A stretch of 64,000 nucleotides of DNA from SVKR01 sp963649145 (GTDB lineage: Bacteria > Bacillota > Clostridia > Oscillospirales > Oscillospiraceae), in contig CAVJGI010000002.1 in the NCBI GenBank assembly GCA_963649145.1, forward strand, positions 10,556 through 74,555. Direction: 5' to 3'. The translations under genes and the position numbers were made by a program. This document shows positions 49,234 through 58,659 of this stretch, piece by piece; positions within the stretch are counted from its first letter, which is position 1, and every line of letters begins with the position of its first letter. The notes beneath the pieces were generated by a model that worked only from the letters and a program-made list of their open reading frames with translations, was not told the origin of the DNA and ran no database searches.

Positions 49234-49859
49234 GCGCAGCGCGCGCCCGCATCGCGGTGCTCGTCTCCGGCGGCGGGACGAATTTACAGGCGCTTCTGGA
49301 CGCCGAGCGCGCCGGTACGCTCCGGAGCGGGACCGTCGCCCTCGTCGTCTCCAACAACTCCGCGGCTTACGCGCTGACCCGCGCCGAGCGCGCCGGGGTG
49401 GAGCGCGCGGTGCTGACCCGCGCTGCATGCGCCTCGCAGGAGGGCTTTGAAGCGGCGCTGACCGCGCTGCTGGAGGAGAAGGAGATCGACCTCATCATCC
49501 TCGCCGGCTTCCTCAGCATTTTGAGCGCCGATTTCACGCGGCGCTATGACCGGCGCATCCTGAACGTTCACCCCTCGCTCATCCCGTCTTTCTGCGGCAA
49601 GGGCTTTTACGGGCTCCGCGTCCACGAGACGGCACTCGCGCGCGGCGTGAAGATCACGGGCGCGACGGTACACTATGTCAACGAGATCCCCGACGGGGGA
49701 CGCATCCTGCTCCAGAAGGCGGTGGCGGTCCGACCGGACGACACGCCGGAGACGCTGCAAAGGCGCGTGATGGAGCAGGCGGAGTGGATCATCCTGCCGC
49801 AGGCGGCGGAGATGGTCTCCGCCAATATTCTGAAAAAGAAAGCGGGGAGAGCGCTATGA
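49227..49859 (+). CDS. purN: Phosphoribosylglycinamide formyltransferase PurN
   Basis: A 210-residue GAR transformylase: VLVSGGGTNLQALLD, AGFLSILS, and the catalytic region NVHPSLIPSFCGKGFYG (Asn-His) with the Asp of the VNEIPDGG motif. It uses 10-formyl-THF, linking this step to the fhs gene at the operon end. Overlaps with both neighbours indicate tight co-translation. Confidence 0.95.
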   Translation: MLSAARARIAVLVSGGGTNLQALLDAERAGTLRSGTVALVVSNNSAAYALTRAERAGVERAVLTRAACASQEGFEAALTALLEEKEIDLIILAGFLSILSADFTRRYDRRILNVHPSLIPSFCGKGFYGLRVHETALARGVKITGATVHYVNEIPDGGRILLQKAVAVRPDDTPETLQRRVMEQAEWIILPQAAEMVSANILKKKAGRAL

Positions 49860-50488
49860 CCGACCTTCTGGAGCTTCTGAGATCGAACCCCTATCCCGGC
49901 CGCGGCATCGTCGTCGGCGCGGGGCGCGTTTATTACTTCATCATGGGCCGCAGCGAAAACAGCCGCAACCGCATCTTCGCCGAAACGCCGGACGGCATCC
50001 GCACGGAGGCGTTTGACCCGGCGAAGCTTGCCGACCCCAGCCTCATCATCTATCACCCCGTCCGCCGCGTTCCCGGCGCGCTCATCGTCACGAACGGCGA
50101 CCAGACGGACACCATCCGCGACACCGGCGATTTCCGCGCCGCGTTGGAAACGAGGGAATTTGAGCCGGACGCGCCGAACTATACGCCGCGCATCTCCGCC
50201 GTCTGTTATGACACCGGCGCGTTCGAGCTTTCCATCTTAAAGCGCGTGCAGGGGCGCTGCCTGCGGGAATTTTTCGCCTACGCCGGCTGCGAGCCGGGGA
50301 CCGGCTTTTTCCTCAGCACCTATCAGGGCGACGGCGACCCGCTGCCGAGCTTTTCCGGCGAGCCGGTCGAGGTCACCATGCCGGAACCGGAGGCGGTCTG
50401 GGGCGCGCTGAACGCGGAGAACAAGGTTGCGCTTTATGCAAACGTCGGCGGCAGCGTCCGCCTTTTCAACAAACATCTGGGGGACTGA
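49856..50488 (+). CDS. purO: IMP cyclohydrolase, archaeal PurO type
   Basis: A 210-residue protein of the PurO family: LLRSNPYPGRGIVVG start, YYFIMGRSENSRNRIF and NGDQTDTI motifs and the PRISAV segment. PurO closes the ring of FAICAR to form IMP, replacing the N-terminal domain of bifunctional PurH. ATG 49856 overlaps the purN stop. The AICAR transformylase follows 5 bases later, so the two halves of the final IMP step are separate, adjacent genes. Confidence 0.9.
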   Translation: MTDLLELLRSNPYPGRGIVVGAGRVYYFIMGRSENSRNRIFAETPDGIRTEAFDPAKLADPSLIIYHPVRRVPGALIVTNGDQTDTIRDTGDFRAALETREFEPDAPNYTPRISAVCYDTGAFELSILKRVQGRCLREFFAYAGCEPGTGFFLSTYQGDGDPLPSFSGEPVEVTMPEPEAVWGALNAENKVALYANVGGSVRLFNKHLGD

Positions 50489-50493
50489 GACTT

Positions 50494-51672
50494 ATGACGG
50501 AACTGGAACTGAAATACGGCTGCAATCCGAACCAGAAGCCCGCGCGCATTTACCGGCGCGACGGCGGCGAGCTGCCCATCGAGGTGCTGAACGGCAAACC
50601 GGGCTACATCAATTTTCTCGACGCCTTCAATTCGTGGCAGCTCGTGCGCGAGCTGCGCGCGGCGACGGGGCTTCCCGCCGCCGCGAGCTTCAAGCATGTC
50701 TCGCCCGCCGGAGCCGCCATCGGGCTCCCGCTCAGCGAGACGGAGCGGAAGATCTATTTCGCCGAGGACGCCGCGGCGCTGACGCCCGTCGCCTGCGCCT
50801 ATATCCGTGCCCGCGGCGCGGACCGGCTCTGCTCTTACGGCGACTGGGCGGCGCTCAGCGACGTCTGCGACGAGGCGACGGCGCGTTATCTGAAAAACGA
50901 GGTCTCCGACGGCATCATCGCGCCGGGCTACACCCCCGCCGCGCTGGAGATCCTGAAAAGCAAGAAAAAGGGGAACTACAACATCGTCCGCATCGACCCC
51001 GACTATGTTCCGGCGGCACTGGAGACGCGCGACGTGTTCGGCGTCACCTTTGCGCAGGGACGCTCCGACGCGGAGATCACGGCGGCGCTGCTCGGCAATA
51101 TCGTGACGGAGAATAAGCGTCTGCCGGACGAGGCTAAGCTCGATATGTTAACGGCGATGATCACGCTGAAATACACCCAGTCCAACTCCGTCTGCTACGT
51201 CAAGAACGGGCAGGCGATCGGCGTCGGCGCGGGGCAGCAGAGCCGCATCCACTGCACGCGCCTCGCCGGGCAGAAGGCGGATAACTGGTATCTGCGCCAG
51301 CACCCGCAGGTGCTCGCGCTGCGCTTCGTGGACGGCATCCGCCGCCCGGACCGCGACAACGCGATCGACGTCTATCTCTCCGACGAGAGCGACGACGTGC
51401 TCGACGACGGCGCATGGCAGGCGGTGTTCGCCGAGCGCCCCGCGCCGCTCAGCGCGGCGGAAAAGCGCGCTTGGATCGCGACGCAGCACGGCGTGACCGT
51501 CGGCAGCGACGCATTCTTCCCCTTCGGCGACAATGTGGAGCGCGCCCGCAAAAGCGGCGTGGACTACATCGTCGAGCCGGGCGGCAGCATCCGCGACGAC
51601 CACGTGATCGCGACGGCGGATAAATACGGCATCGTGATGGCGTTCACGGGGCTGCGGCTGTTCCACCACTGA
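50494..51672 (+). CDS. purH: Stand-alone AICAR transformylase (PurH C-terminal domain only)
   Basis: A 392-residue protein matching the AICARFT part of PurH: KYGCNPNQKPA, SFKHVSPAGAA (catalytic Lys-His), TLKYTQSNSV and the AGQQSRIHCTRLA stretch. The ~200-residue MGS-like cyclohydrolase domain normally in front is absent, and the start is sharp at the AICARFT boundary. It formylates AICAR with 10-formyl-THF; PurO then cyclises the product. Confidence 0.93.
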   Translation: MTELELKYGCNPNQKPARIYRRDGGELPIEVLNGKPGYINFLDAFNSWQLVRELRAATGLPAAASFKHVSPAGAAIGLPLSETERKIYFAEDAAALTPVACAYIRARGADRLCSYGDWAALSDVCDEATARYLKNEVSDGIIAPGYTPAALEILKSKKKGNYNIVRIDPDYVPAALETRDVFGVTFAQGRSDAEITAALLGNIVTENKRLPDEAKLDMLTAMITLKYTQSNSVCYVKNGQAIGVGAGQQSRIHCTRLAGQKADNWYLRQHPQVLALRFVDGIRRPDRDNAIDVYLSDESDDVLDDGAWQAVFAERPAPLSAAEKRAWIATQHGVTVGSDAFFPFGDNVERARKSGVDYIVEPGGSIRDDHVIATADKYGIVMAFTGLRLFHH

Positions 51673-51692
51673 AAATAACCGGGAGGGAGAAT

Positions 51693-52958
51693 ATGAAGCT
51701 TCTCGTTGTCGGCGGCGGAGGCCGCGAGCATGCGATCATCAAAAAGTTGAAGGAAAACCCCACCGTCGGGACCGTTTACGCCCTGCCGGGCAACGGCGGC
51801 ATCGCGGCGGACGCGGTCTGCGTGCCGATCGCCGCGACGGACATTGACGCTATCTGCGATTTCGCCGCGGAAAACGGCGTGGATTACGCCGTCGTTGCGC
51901 CGGATGACCCGCTCGCCGCGGGCTGCGTGGACGCACTGACGGCGCGGGGCGTGCCCTGCTTCGGACCGACAAAGGCGGCGGCGGAGATCGAGAGCAGCAA
52001 GGTCTTTGCCAAAAACCTGATGCGCAAATACGGCATCCCCACGGCGGACTACCGCGTTTTCACCTCCGCGGCGGAGGCGGAGGCTTATCTCGCGAGCGCA
52101 CCGCTGCCCGCCGTCATCAAGGCGGATGGGCTCGCGCTCGGCAAGGGCGTCGTCATCGCCGAGACGCGCGAAGCGGCGATGGACGCCGTGCGCGGGATGA
52201 TGGAGGACAAAAAGTTCGGCGCGAGCGGAGAGACGATCGTCGTTGAGGAATTTCTCACCGGACCGGAGGTCTCCGTCTTAGCGTTCACGGACGGGGAGAC
52301 GCTCCGCCCGATGGTGTCCTCCATGGACCATAAGCGCGCGCTCGACGGCGACCGGGGGCTCAATACCGGCGGCATGGGCGCCGTCGCGCCGAATCCCTAT
52401 TACACCCCGGCAGTCGCGGCGGAGTGCATGGAGAAAATTTTCCTGCCCACGATCCGCGCCATGAAAGCGGAGGGGAGACCCTTCCGCGGCTGCCTTTATT
52501 TCGGGCTGATGCTGACGCCGCAGGGTCCCAAGGTCATTGAATATAACTGCCGCTTCGGGGACCCGGAGACGCAGGCGGTGCTCCCGCTGCTCGAAAGCGA
52601 CCTGCTTATCGTGATGCGCGCCGTCACGGACGGCACGCTCGCCAAAACGCCGGTGCGCTGGCGCACGGGATTTTCCTGCTGCGTCGTGCTCGTGTCCGAG
52701 GGATATCCGCAGCACTATGAGACGGGCTTCCCGATCACCGTCCCGGACGATCTGCCCGCGGAGGTCTTCGTCGCGGGCGCGAAGGAGCGCCGCGGTGTGC
52801 TCTATACCGCCGGGGGCCGCGTGCTCGGCTGCACCTGCGTGGCGCGCTCGCTCCGCGAGGCGGTAGACGGCGCTTACCGCGCGGCGGAGCAGATCAGCTT
52901 TGAAAATGTTTACTACCGGCACGACATTGGCGCGAAGGCGCTCGCCGCGGAGGGGTGA
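51693..52958 (+). CDS. purD: Phosphoribosylamine-glycine ligase PurD
   Basis: A 421-residue ATP-grasp enzyme: KLLVVGGGGREHAI, the IKADGLALGKGV ATP-binding strand, LNTGGMGAVAPNPYY, and the metal-site EYNCRFGDPETQ. It adds glycine to phosphoribosylamine, the unstable product expected from the unusual PurF. GGGAGGGAG precedes the ATG. Confidence 0.96.
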   Translation: MKLLVVGGGGREHAIIKKLKENPTVGTVYALPGNGGIAADAVCVPIAATDIDAICDFAAENGVDYAVVAPDDPLAAGCVDALTARGVPCFGPTKAAAEIESSKVFAKNLMRKYGIPTADYRVFTSAAEAEAYLASAPLPAVIKADGLALGKGVVIAETREAAMDAVRGMMEDKKFGASGETIVVEEFLTGPEVSVLAFTDGETLRPMVSSMDHKRALDGDRGLNTGGMGAVAPNPYYTPAVAAECMEKIFLPTIRAMKAEGRPFRGCLYFGLMLTPQGPKVIEYNCRFGDPETQAVLPLLESDLLIVMRAVTDGTLAKTPVRWRTGFSCCVVLVSEGYPQHYETGFPITVPDDLPAEVFVAGAKERRGVLYTAGGRVLGCTCVARSLREAVDGAYRAAEQISFENVYYRHDIGAKALAAEG

Positions 52959-52964
52959 AACAAA

Positions 52965-55900
52965 ATGGTTTACAGAGTTTTCGTAGAGAAAAAGCCCGGA
53001 CTTGCCGCGGAAGCGGACCGCCTTCTGCGCGACGCGCGGGAGCTGCTCGGTGTCTCCGGTCTGGAGCACGTTCGCGTTTTGAACCGCTACGACGCCGAGG
53101 GGCTCGGCGAGGCGCTCTTCGAGACCGCCTGCCGCAGCGTGTTTTCCGAGCCGCAGGTGGATAACGTCTGCGCCGAGCCCGACCTCACCGGCGCGGCGGC
53201 GGTGTTCGCCGCGGAGTATCTGCCCGGACAGTTCGACCAGCGCGCGGACAGCGCCGCCCAGTGCATCCAGCTCATCTCCCGCACCGAGCGCCCCGCCGTG
53301 CGCTCGGCGAAGGTCTACGCGCTCTACGGCGCGCTGACGGACGCCGAGATCGAAAAGATCAGGAAATACGTCATCAACCCGGTCGACTCCCGCGTTTCCT
53401 CGCCGGATAAGCCGGAGACGCTTGTCCTCGATTATGACCGCCCGGATTCCGTGGAGACGCTCACGGGCTTCCGGGAGCTGGACCGCGCGGGGCTGGAGCG
53501 CTTCGCCGCGGAGCGGGGGCTCGCCATGGACTGCGGCGACCTCGCGTTCTGCCAGCGCTATTTCCGCGACGAGCGGCGCGATCCGACGATCACGGAGATC
53601 CGCGTGATCGACACCTATTGGTCCGACCACTGCCGCCACACGACCTTCAACACCGTGCTGGACGACGTGCGCTTTGCCGACCCGCTTTTAGAGCGCGCAT
53701 GGCGGCATTATCTCGATACCCGCGCCGCGCTCGGCAGGACGAAGCCCGTTTCGCTGATGGACCTCGGCACCATCGCGGCAAAGGCGCTGAGGGCTGCGGG
53801 ACGGCTCCCGAAAATCGACGAGAGCGAGGAGATCAACGCCTGCACCGTGAAGCTGGACGTCACGGTGGACGGAAAGGCCGAGCCGTGGCTGCTGCTTTTC
53901 AAGAACGAGACCCATAACCACCCGACGGAGATCGAGCCCTTCGGCGGCGCGGCGACATGCATCGGCGGCGCGATCCGCGACCCGCTCTCCGGCAGGGGCT
54001 ATGTTTACGGCGCGATGCGCCTCACGGGGGCTGCCGACCCGCTTGCGGCTGTGGACGAAGCGCTGCCGGGCAAGCTGCCCCAGCGCAAGATCTGCACCGG
54101 CGCGGCGGAGGGCTATTCCTCTTACGGCAACCAGATCGGGCTCGCCACCGGGCTCGTGGACGAGGTATATCACCCCGGCTACGCCGCCAAGCGCATGGAG
54201 ATCGGCGCGGTCATCGCCGCGGCTCCCGCCGCCAATGTGCGCCGCGAGCGCCCGGCTCCGGAGGATGTGGTCATCCTCCTCGGCGGCAGCACGGGGCGAG
54301 ACGGCATCGGCGGCGCGACGGGCTCCAGCCGCGCCCACGACAGCCGCTCCGTGGAGCGCTGCGGCGCGGAGGTGCAGAAGGGCAACGCCCCGGAGGAGCG
54401 CAAGCTCCAGCGCCTGTTCCGGAACCCGGCGGCGAGCCGCCTCATCAAGCGCTGCAACGATTTCGGCGCGGGCGGCGTCTCCGTCGCCGTCGGCGAGCTC
54501 GCCGACGGGCTGGACATCGACCTCGACGCGGTGCCGAAAAAATATGAGGGACTCGACGGCACGGAGCTCGCCATCAGCGAGTCGCAGGAGCGCATGGCGG
54601 TCGTCGTCGCGCCGGAGGACGCGGCGCAGTTCCTTGCGCTTGCGGCGGAGGAGAATCTTCAGGCAGTTCCCGTCGCGCGCGTGACGGCGGAGCCGCGGCT
54701 TCATATGCGCTGGAACGGCAATCTGATCGTGGATGTTTCCCGCGCGTTTCTGGATACGAACGGCGCGGAAAAGCACGCCGACGCCGCACCCGCGGCAGCG
54801 GCGCTGAAGCCGCAGCGCATAGGCGGCGGTTTTGCCGAAAACCTCCGCGCGCTCGCCGGGAGCCTGCAATGCTGCACGCGGCGCGGACTTTCCGAGCGCT
54901 TTGACTCTACGATCGGCGCGGGCACGGTGCTGATGCCCTTCGGCGGCGCGCGGCAGCGCACCCCGATTCAGGCGATGGCGCAGAAAATTTCGCTCGAACG
55001 CGGCGAAACGGAGGACTGCACGCTGATGAGCTGGGGCTTTGACCCCGCGCTCTCGTCGGAGAGCCCTTACCACGGCGCTTACTGCGCGGTGGTGGAGTCC
55101 GTCTGCCGCCTCATCGCCTCCGGCGCGGCGTTTGAAGACGTTTACCTCAGCTTTCAGGAATATTTCCCCCGCCTCGGCGCGTCGCCGGAGCGCTGGGGGC
55201 AGCCGCTCGCGGCGCTGCTCGGCGCGTTCGAGGCGCAGATGGCGCTCGGCGTCGCCGCCATCGGCGGCAAGGACTCCATGAGCGGCAGCTTCGAGTCGCT
55301 GGACGTCCCGCCGACGCTCGTCTCCTTCGCCGTGACGCACGGCAAAACGGGGGAGGTCGTGAGCCCGGAATTCAAGTCCGCGGGCAGCAGCGCCATATTG
55401 CTCACGGCGGAGACGGACGAAAACGGACTTCCGACGGGGGAGAGCCTCGCAGCGCTCTTTGCGCGCGTGACGGCGCTGCTCCGCAGCGGGAGGGCAGTCG
55501 CGTGCTACGCCCCCGGCGCGGGCGGCATCGCCGACGCAGTGCTTAAAATGTGCCTCGGCAATGGGCTCGGCTTCCGCTTTGCGGCGGGGCTGGATATGGC
55601 GGCGCTCTTTACCCGCCGCTGCGGAGCTTTTGTGCTGGAGGTTACGGAGCGCGTCCCCGGCGCGCTGACGCTCGGCGAGGTGACGGCGGAGCCGGAGCTC
55701 ACGCTCGGCGGGGAGACGGTCTCCCTCGCGGAGCTGGAGGCGCTCTCCGAGGCGAAGCTGGAGCCGGTCTATCCGAGCTGCGCCCCGGCGCACTCCGGCG
55801 CGGCCGAGGATTTTGGCTATGCCGGACCGCGGCAGGCTTCCCCGGTACATATCCGCACGGCGAAGCCGCGCTTCCTCATCCCGGTCTTTCCGGGCACAAA

Positions 55901-56660
55901 CTGCGAATACGACAGCGCCCGCGCGGTCGAGCATGCCGGCGGCGAGGCGGAAATTTTCATCGTGCGCAACCTCAGTGCCGCGGACGTGGAGCGCAGCGTG
56001 GAGCGCTTTGCCGCGCGCGTGCGCGATGCGCAGGCGATCTTCATCCCCGGCGGCTTCTCCGGCGGCGACGAGCCGGACGGCAGCGGAAAATTCATCACGG
56101 CGTTCTTCCGCTCCGGCGCGGTGCGCGAGGCGGTAACGGCGCTGCTCGACGAGCGCGGCGGGCTCATGTGCGGCATCTGCAACGGCTTTCAGGCGCTCAT
56201 CAAGTTAGGACTCGTGCCTTACGGACGGATCCTCGACACGGACGAGAACTGCCCGACGCTGACGCATAACCTCATCGGACGCCACCAGTCCCGCATCGTG
56301 CGCACGCGCATTGCGTCGAATAAGTCCCCGTGGCTCGCCGAGACGCGTGTCGGCGAGGTGTATTCCGTTCCCGTTTCCCACGGCGAGGGCAGATTCTTTG
56401 CCGACGAAGCGCTCATCCGCCGCCTTGCGGAAAACGGCCAGATCGCGACGCAGTACGCCGACGACGCCGGGCATGCGTCCATGGATATCCGCTTCAACCC
56501 GAACGGCTCCGCCTTCGCCGTCGAGGGCATCACCTCGCCGGACGGCAGGGTCTTCGGCAAGATGGGCCACGCCGAGCGCGTGGGATCGGGGCTTTACAAA
56601 AACGTTCCGGGCGATTATAATATCAAAATGTTTGCGTCCGCTGTGCGGTATTTCAAGTAA
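52965..56660 (+). CDS. purL: Phosphoribosylformylglycinamidine synthase, single-chain PurL
   Basis: A 1231-residue large-type FGAM synthase. An N-terminal PurS-like region (about 1-150), two AIRS-like halves (SDHCRHTTFNT, NETHNHPTEIEPFGGAATCIGG, GGKDSMSG) and a C-terminal glutaminase with nucleophile Cys in GLMCGICNGFQAL and HGEGR. Thus this glutamine amidotransferase, unlike the PurF here, retains its catalytic cysteine. It turns FGAR into FGAM. The gene begins 6 bases after purD. Confidence 0.95.
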   Translation: MVYRVFVEKKPGLAAEADRLLRDARELLGVSGLEHVRVLNRYDAEGLGEALFETACRSVFSEPQVDNVCAEPDLTGAAAVFAAEYLPGQFDQRADSAAQCIQLISRTERPAVRSAKVYALYGALTDAEIEKIRKYVINPVDSRVSSPDKPETLVLDYDRPDSVETLTGFRELDRAGLERFAAERGLAMDCGDLAFCQRYFRDERRDPTITEIRVIDTYWSDHCRHTTFNTVLDDVRFADPLLERAWRHYLDTRAALGRTKPVSLMDLGTIAAKALRAAGRLPKIDESEEINACTVKLDVTVDGKAEPWLLLFKNETHNHPTEIEPFGGAATCIGGAIRDPLSGRGYVYGAMRLTGAADPLAAVDEALPGKLPQRKICTGAAEGYSSYGNQIGLATGLVDEVYHPGYAAKRMEIGAVIAAAPAANVRRERPAPEDVVILLGGSTGRDGIGGATGSSRAHDSRSVERCGAEVQKGNAPEERKLQRLFRNPAASRLIKRCNDFGAGGVSVAVGELADGLDIDLDAVPKKYEGLDGTELAISESQERMAVVVAPEDAAQFLALAAEENLQAVPVARVTAEPRLHMRWNGNLIVDVSRAFLDTNGAEKHADAAPAAAALKPQRIGGGFAENLRALAGSLQCCTRRGLSERFDSTIGAGTVLMPFGGARQRTPIQAMAQKISLERGETEDCTLMSWGFDPALSSESPYHGAYCAVVESVCRLIASGAAFEDVYLSFQEYFPRLGASPERWGQPLAALLGAFEAQMALGVAAIGGKDSMSGSFESLDVPPTLVSFAVTHGKTGEVVSPEFKSAGSSAILLTAETDENGLPTGESLAALFARVTALLRSGRAVACYAPGAGGIADAVLKMCLGNGLGFRFAAGLDMAALFTRRCGAFVLEVTERVPGALTLGEVTAEPELTLGGETVSLAELEALSEAKLEPVYPSCAPAHSGAAEDFGYAGPRQASPVHIRTAKPRFLIPVFPGTNCEYDSARAVEHAGGEAEIFIVRNLSAADVERSVERFAARVRDAQAIFIPGGFSGGDEPDGSGKFITAFFRSGAVREAVTALLDERGGLMCGICNGFQALIKLGLVPYGRILDTDENCPTLTHNLIGRHQSRIVRTRIASNKSPWLAETRVGEVYSVPVSHGEGRFFADEALIRRLAENGQIATQYADDAGHASMDIRFNPNGSAFAVEGITSPDGRVFGKMGHAERVGSGLYKNVPGDYNIKMFASAVRYFK

Positions 56661-56689
56661 GCAAAAATTTTATTTCAGGAGGAGACGAC

Positions 56690-58366
56690 ATGTCATACAG
56701 AAGCGACATCGAAATCGCGCAGGCGTGCGAAATGCAGCCGATTATGCAGATCGCCGACCGCGCACACGTTGACGAAAAATTTGTGGAGCCCTACGGGCGC
56801 TATAAAGCCAAGATCGATCCGGCACTGCTGCGGGAAACGCAGCGGGGCGAGGGGAAGCTGGTCCTTGTGACCGCCATCACGCCCACCCCGGCGGGGGAGG
56901 GCAAGACCACGACGACCATCGGTCTTGCCGACGGGCTGCGCCGCATCGGACGCGACGCGGTCGTCGCCCTGCGCGAGCCCTCGCTCGGTCCCGTGTTCGG
57001 CGTCAAGGGCGGCGCCGCCGGCGGCGGCTATGCGCAGGTCGTTCCGATGGAGGACATCAACCTCCACTTCACCGGCGACTTCCACGCCATCGGTGCGGCA
57101 AACAATCTGCTCGCCGCCATGCTCGATAACCATATTCAACAGGGCAACGCCCTCCATATCGACCCTCGGCGCATCACGTGGAAGCGCTGCGTCGATATGA
57201 ACGACCGCCAGCTCCGTTTTATCGTGGACGGTCTCGGCGGAAAAGCCAACGGCACCCCGCGCGAGGATGGCTTCGATATCACTGTCGCGAGCGAGATCAT
57301 GGCGGTGTTCTGCCTCGCAAGCTCCGTCGCGGACCTGAAGGAGCGCCTCGGCAGGATCGTTGTGGCTTACACCTATGACGACGAGCCCGTCACCGCGGCG
57401 GATCTCCGCGCCGTCGGCGCGATGACCGCGCTGCTGCGCGACGCGCTGAAGCCGAATCTGGTCCAGACGCTGGAGGGCACGCCCGCATTTGTCCACGGCG
57501 GTCCCTTCGCGAACATCGCCCACGGCTGCAACAGCGTGATGGCGACGCGCATGGCGCTCCGCATGAGCGACTACGCCGTCACGGAGGCGGGCTTCGGCGC
57601 GGACCTCGGCGCGGAGAAGTTCCTCGACATCAAGTGCCGCTTCGCGGGGCTGACGCCCTCCGCCGTCGTCGTGGTCGCCACGGTGCGCGCTCTCAAGATG
57701 CACGGCGGGCTCGACAAAAAGAGCCTCGGCACAGAGGACCTCGCGGCGCTCCAGCGCGGCATCCCGAACCTCCTGCGCCATGTCGAAAACATCAAAAATG
57801 TCTACGGACTGCCCTGCGTCGTGGCGGTCAACCGTTTCCCGACGGATACCGATGCGGAGATCGACTGCATCATCGACCGCTGCCGCGCCCTCGGCGTGAA
57901 CGCCGTGCTCTCCACCGTGTGGGCGGACGGCGGCGCGGGCGGGGAAGCCCTCGCGCGCGAGGTCGTGCGCCTCTGCGAGGAAGAAACCGGCGACTTCCGC
58001 TTTGCCTACGAGCTGGACGGCAGCATTGAGGAAAAGCTCACGGCGATCGTGCGGCGCGTCTACGGCGGAGACGGCGTTTCGATCACGCCCGCGGCGAAAA
58101 AGCAGATCGCGCGGCTCACGGAGCTGGGCTTCGGCGCGCTGCCCGTCTGCGTCGCCAAGACGCAGTACAGCTTCTCCGATGATCCGGCGCTCCTCGGTGC
58201 GCCGGAGGGCTTTACCGTGACCGTCAGGAGCGTCAAGGTCTCCGCCGGCGCGGGCTTCCTTGTCGCCCTGACCGGCGACATCATGACCATGCCGGGTCTG
58301 CCCAAGGTCCCGGCGGCGGAAAAGATCGACGTCACGGACGACGGACGCATTATAGGGCTGTTTTGA
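56690..58366 (+). CDS. fhs: Formate-tetrahydrofolate ligase
   Basis: A 558-residue enzyme with the ATP loop TPAGEGKTTTTIGL, GPVFGVKGGAAGGGYAQV and FADLGAEKFLDIKCR-type core. It makes 10-formyl-THF from formate, ATP and THF, the cofactor used by PurN and PurH. Being last in the operon under a ZTP riboswitch fits, because ZTP signals 10-formyl-THF shortage. CAGGAGGAGACGAC precedes the ATG. Confidence 0.96.
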   Translation: MSYRSDIEIAQACEMQPIMQIADRAHVDEKFVEPYGRYKAKIDPALLRETQRGEGKLVLVTAITPTPAGEGKTTTTIGLADGLRRIGRDAVVALREPSLGPVFGVKGGAAGGGYAQVVPMEDINLHFTGDFHAIGAANNLLAAMLDNHIQQGNALHIDPRRITWKRCVDMNDRQLRFIVDGLGGKANGTPREDGFDITVASEIMAVFCLASSVADLKERLGRIVVAYTYDDEPVTAADLRAVGAMTALLRDALKPNLVQTLEGTPAFVHGGPFANIAHGCNSVMATRMALRMSDYAVTEAGFGADLGAEKFLDIKCRFAGLTPSAVVVVATVRALKMHGGLDKKSLGTEDLAALQRGIPNLLRHVENIKNVYGLPCVVAVNRFPTDTDAEIDCIIDRCRALGVNAVLSTVWADGGAGGEALAREVVRLCEEETGDFRFAYELDGSIEEKLTAIVRRVYGGDGVSITPAAKKQIARLTELGFGALPVCVAKTQYSFSDDPALLGAPEGFTVTVRSVKVSAGAGFLVALTGDIMTMPGLPKVPAAEKIDVTDDGRIIGLF

Positions 58367-58369
58367 AAC

Positions 58370-58531
58370 TCGACCGGGACCCGCTGCGCTTATGCTCCCG
58401 GTCGAAAAGAATTCACTCCGCTCAGCGCACGCCCCTTCGGGGCGCACGTTCCCTCCGTGCAGAGTATTTTTCGGCACGCACGTGTCGCGCCGAAAAATGG
58501 ATTTGACTCTATTCGCGTCTGCGGACGCGAA
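58370..58531. repeat. Cluster of four hairpins downstream of fhs
   Basis: CGACCGGGA/TCCCGGTCG (58371-58404), CGCCCC/GGGGCG (about 58430-58444), TTTTTCGGC/GCCGAAAAA (58467-58497) and TTCGCGTC/GACGCGAA (58512-58531), separated by spacers that repeatedly contain ACTC. No ORF or known RNA is recognised here. Confidence 0.5.
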
Positions 58532-58558
58532 CTCTGCGAGGCTTTTTTGACAAACTGC

Positions 58559-58591
58559 AAAGCCGCACGAAATTTTTTCGTGCGGCTTTTT
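58559..58591 (+). terminator. Terminator closing the pur-fhs operon
   Basis: 14-bp arms AAAGCCGCACGAAA (58559-58572) and TTTCGTGCGGCTTT (58576-58589) with T residues after. Confidence 0.8.
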
Positions 58592-58602
58592 GAAATTTTG
58601 TA

Positions 58603-58635
58603 TTGACAAATGCAAAATACTGAGATATAATCTCA
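58603..58635 (+). promoter_or_regulatory. PerR-like gene promoter with overlapping palindromic operator
   Basis: TTGACA (58603-58608), 17 bases, TATAAT (58626-58631). The perfect palindrome TGAGAT-ATA-ATCTCA (58621-58635) covers the -10 box, the position expected for autorepression by the Fur-family protein encoded next. Confidence 0.7.
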
Positions 58636-58659
58636 TCAAGAAGCAAGGAGGACGAAAAA

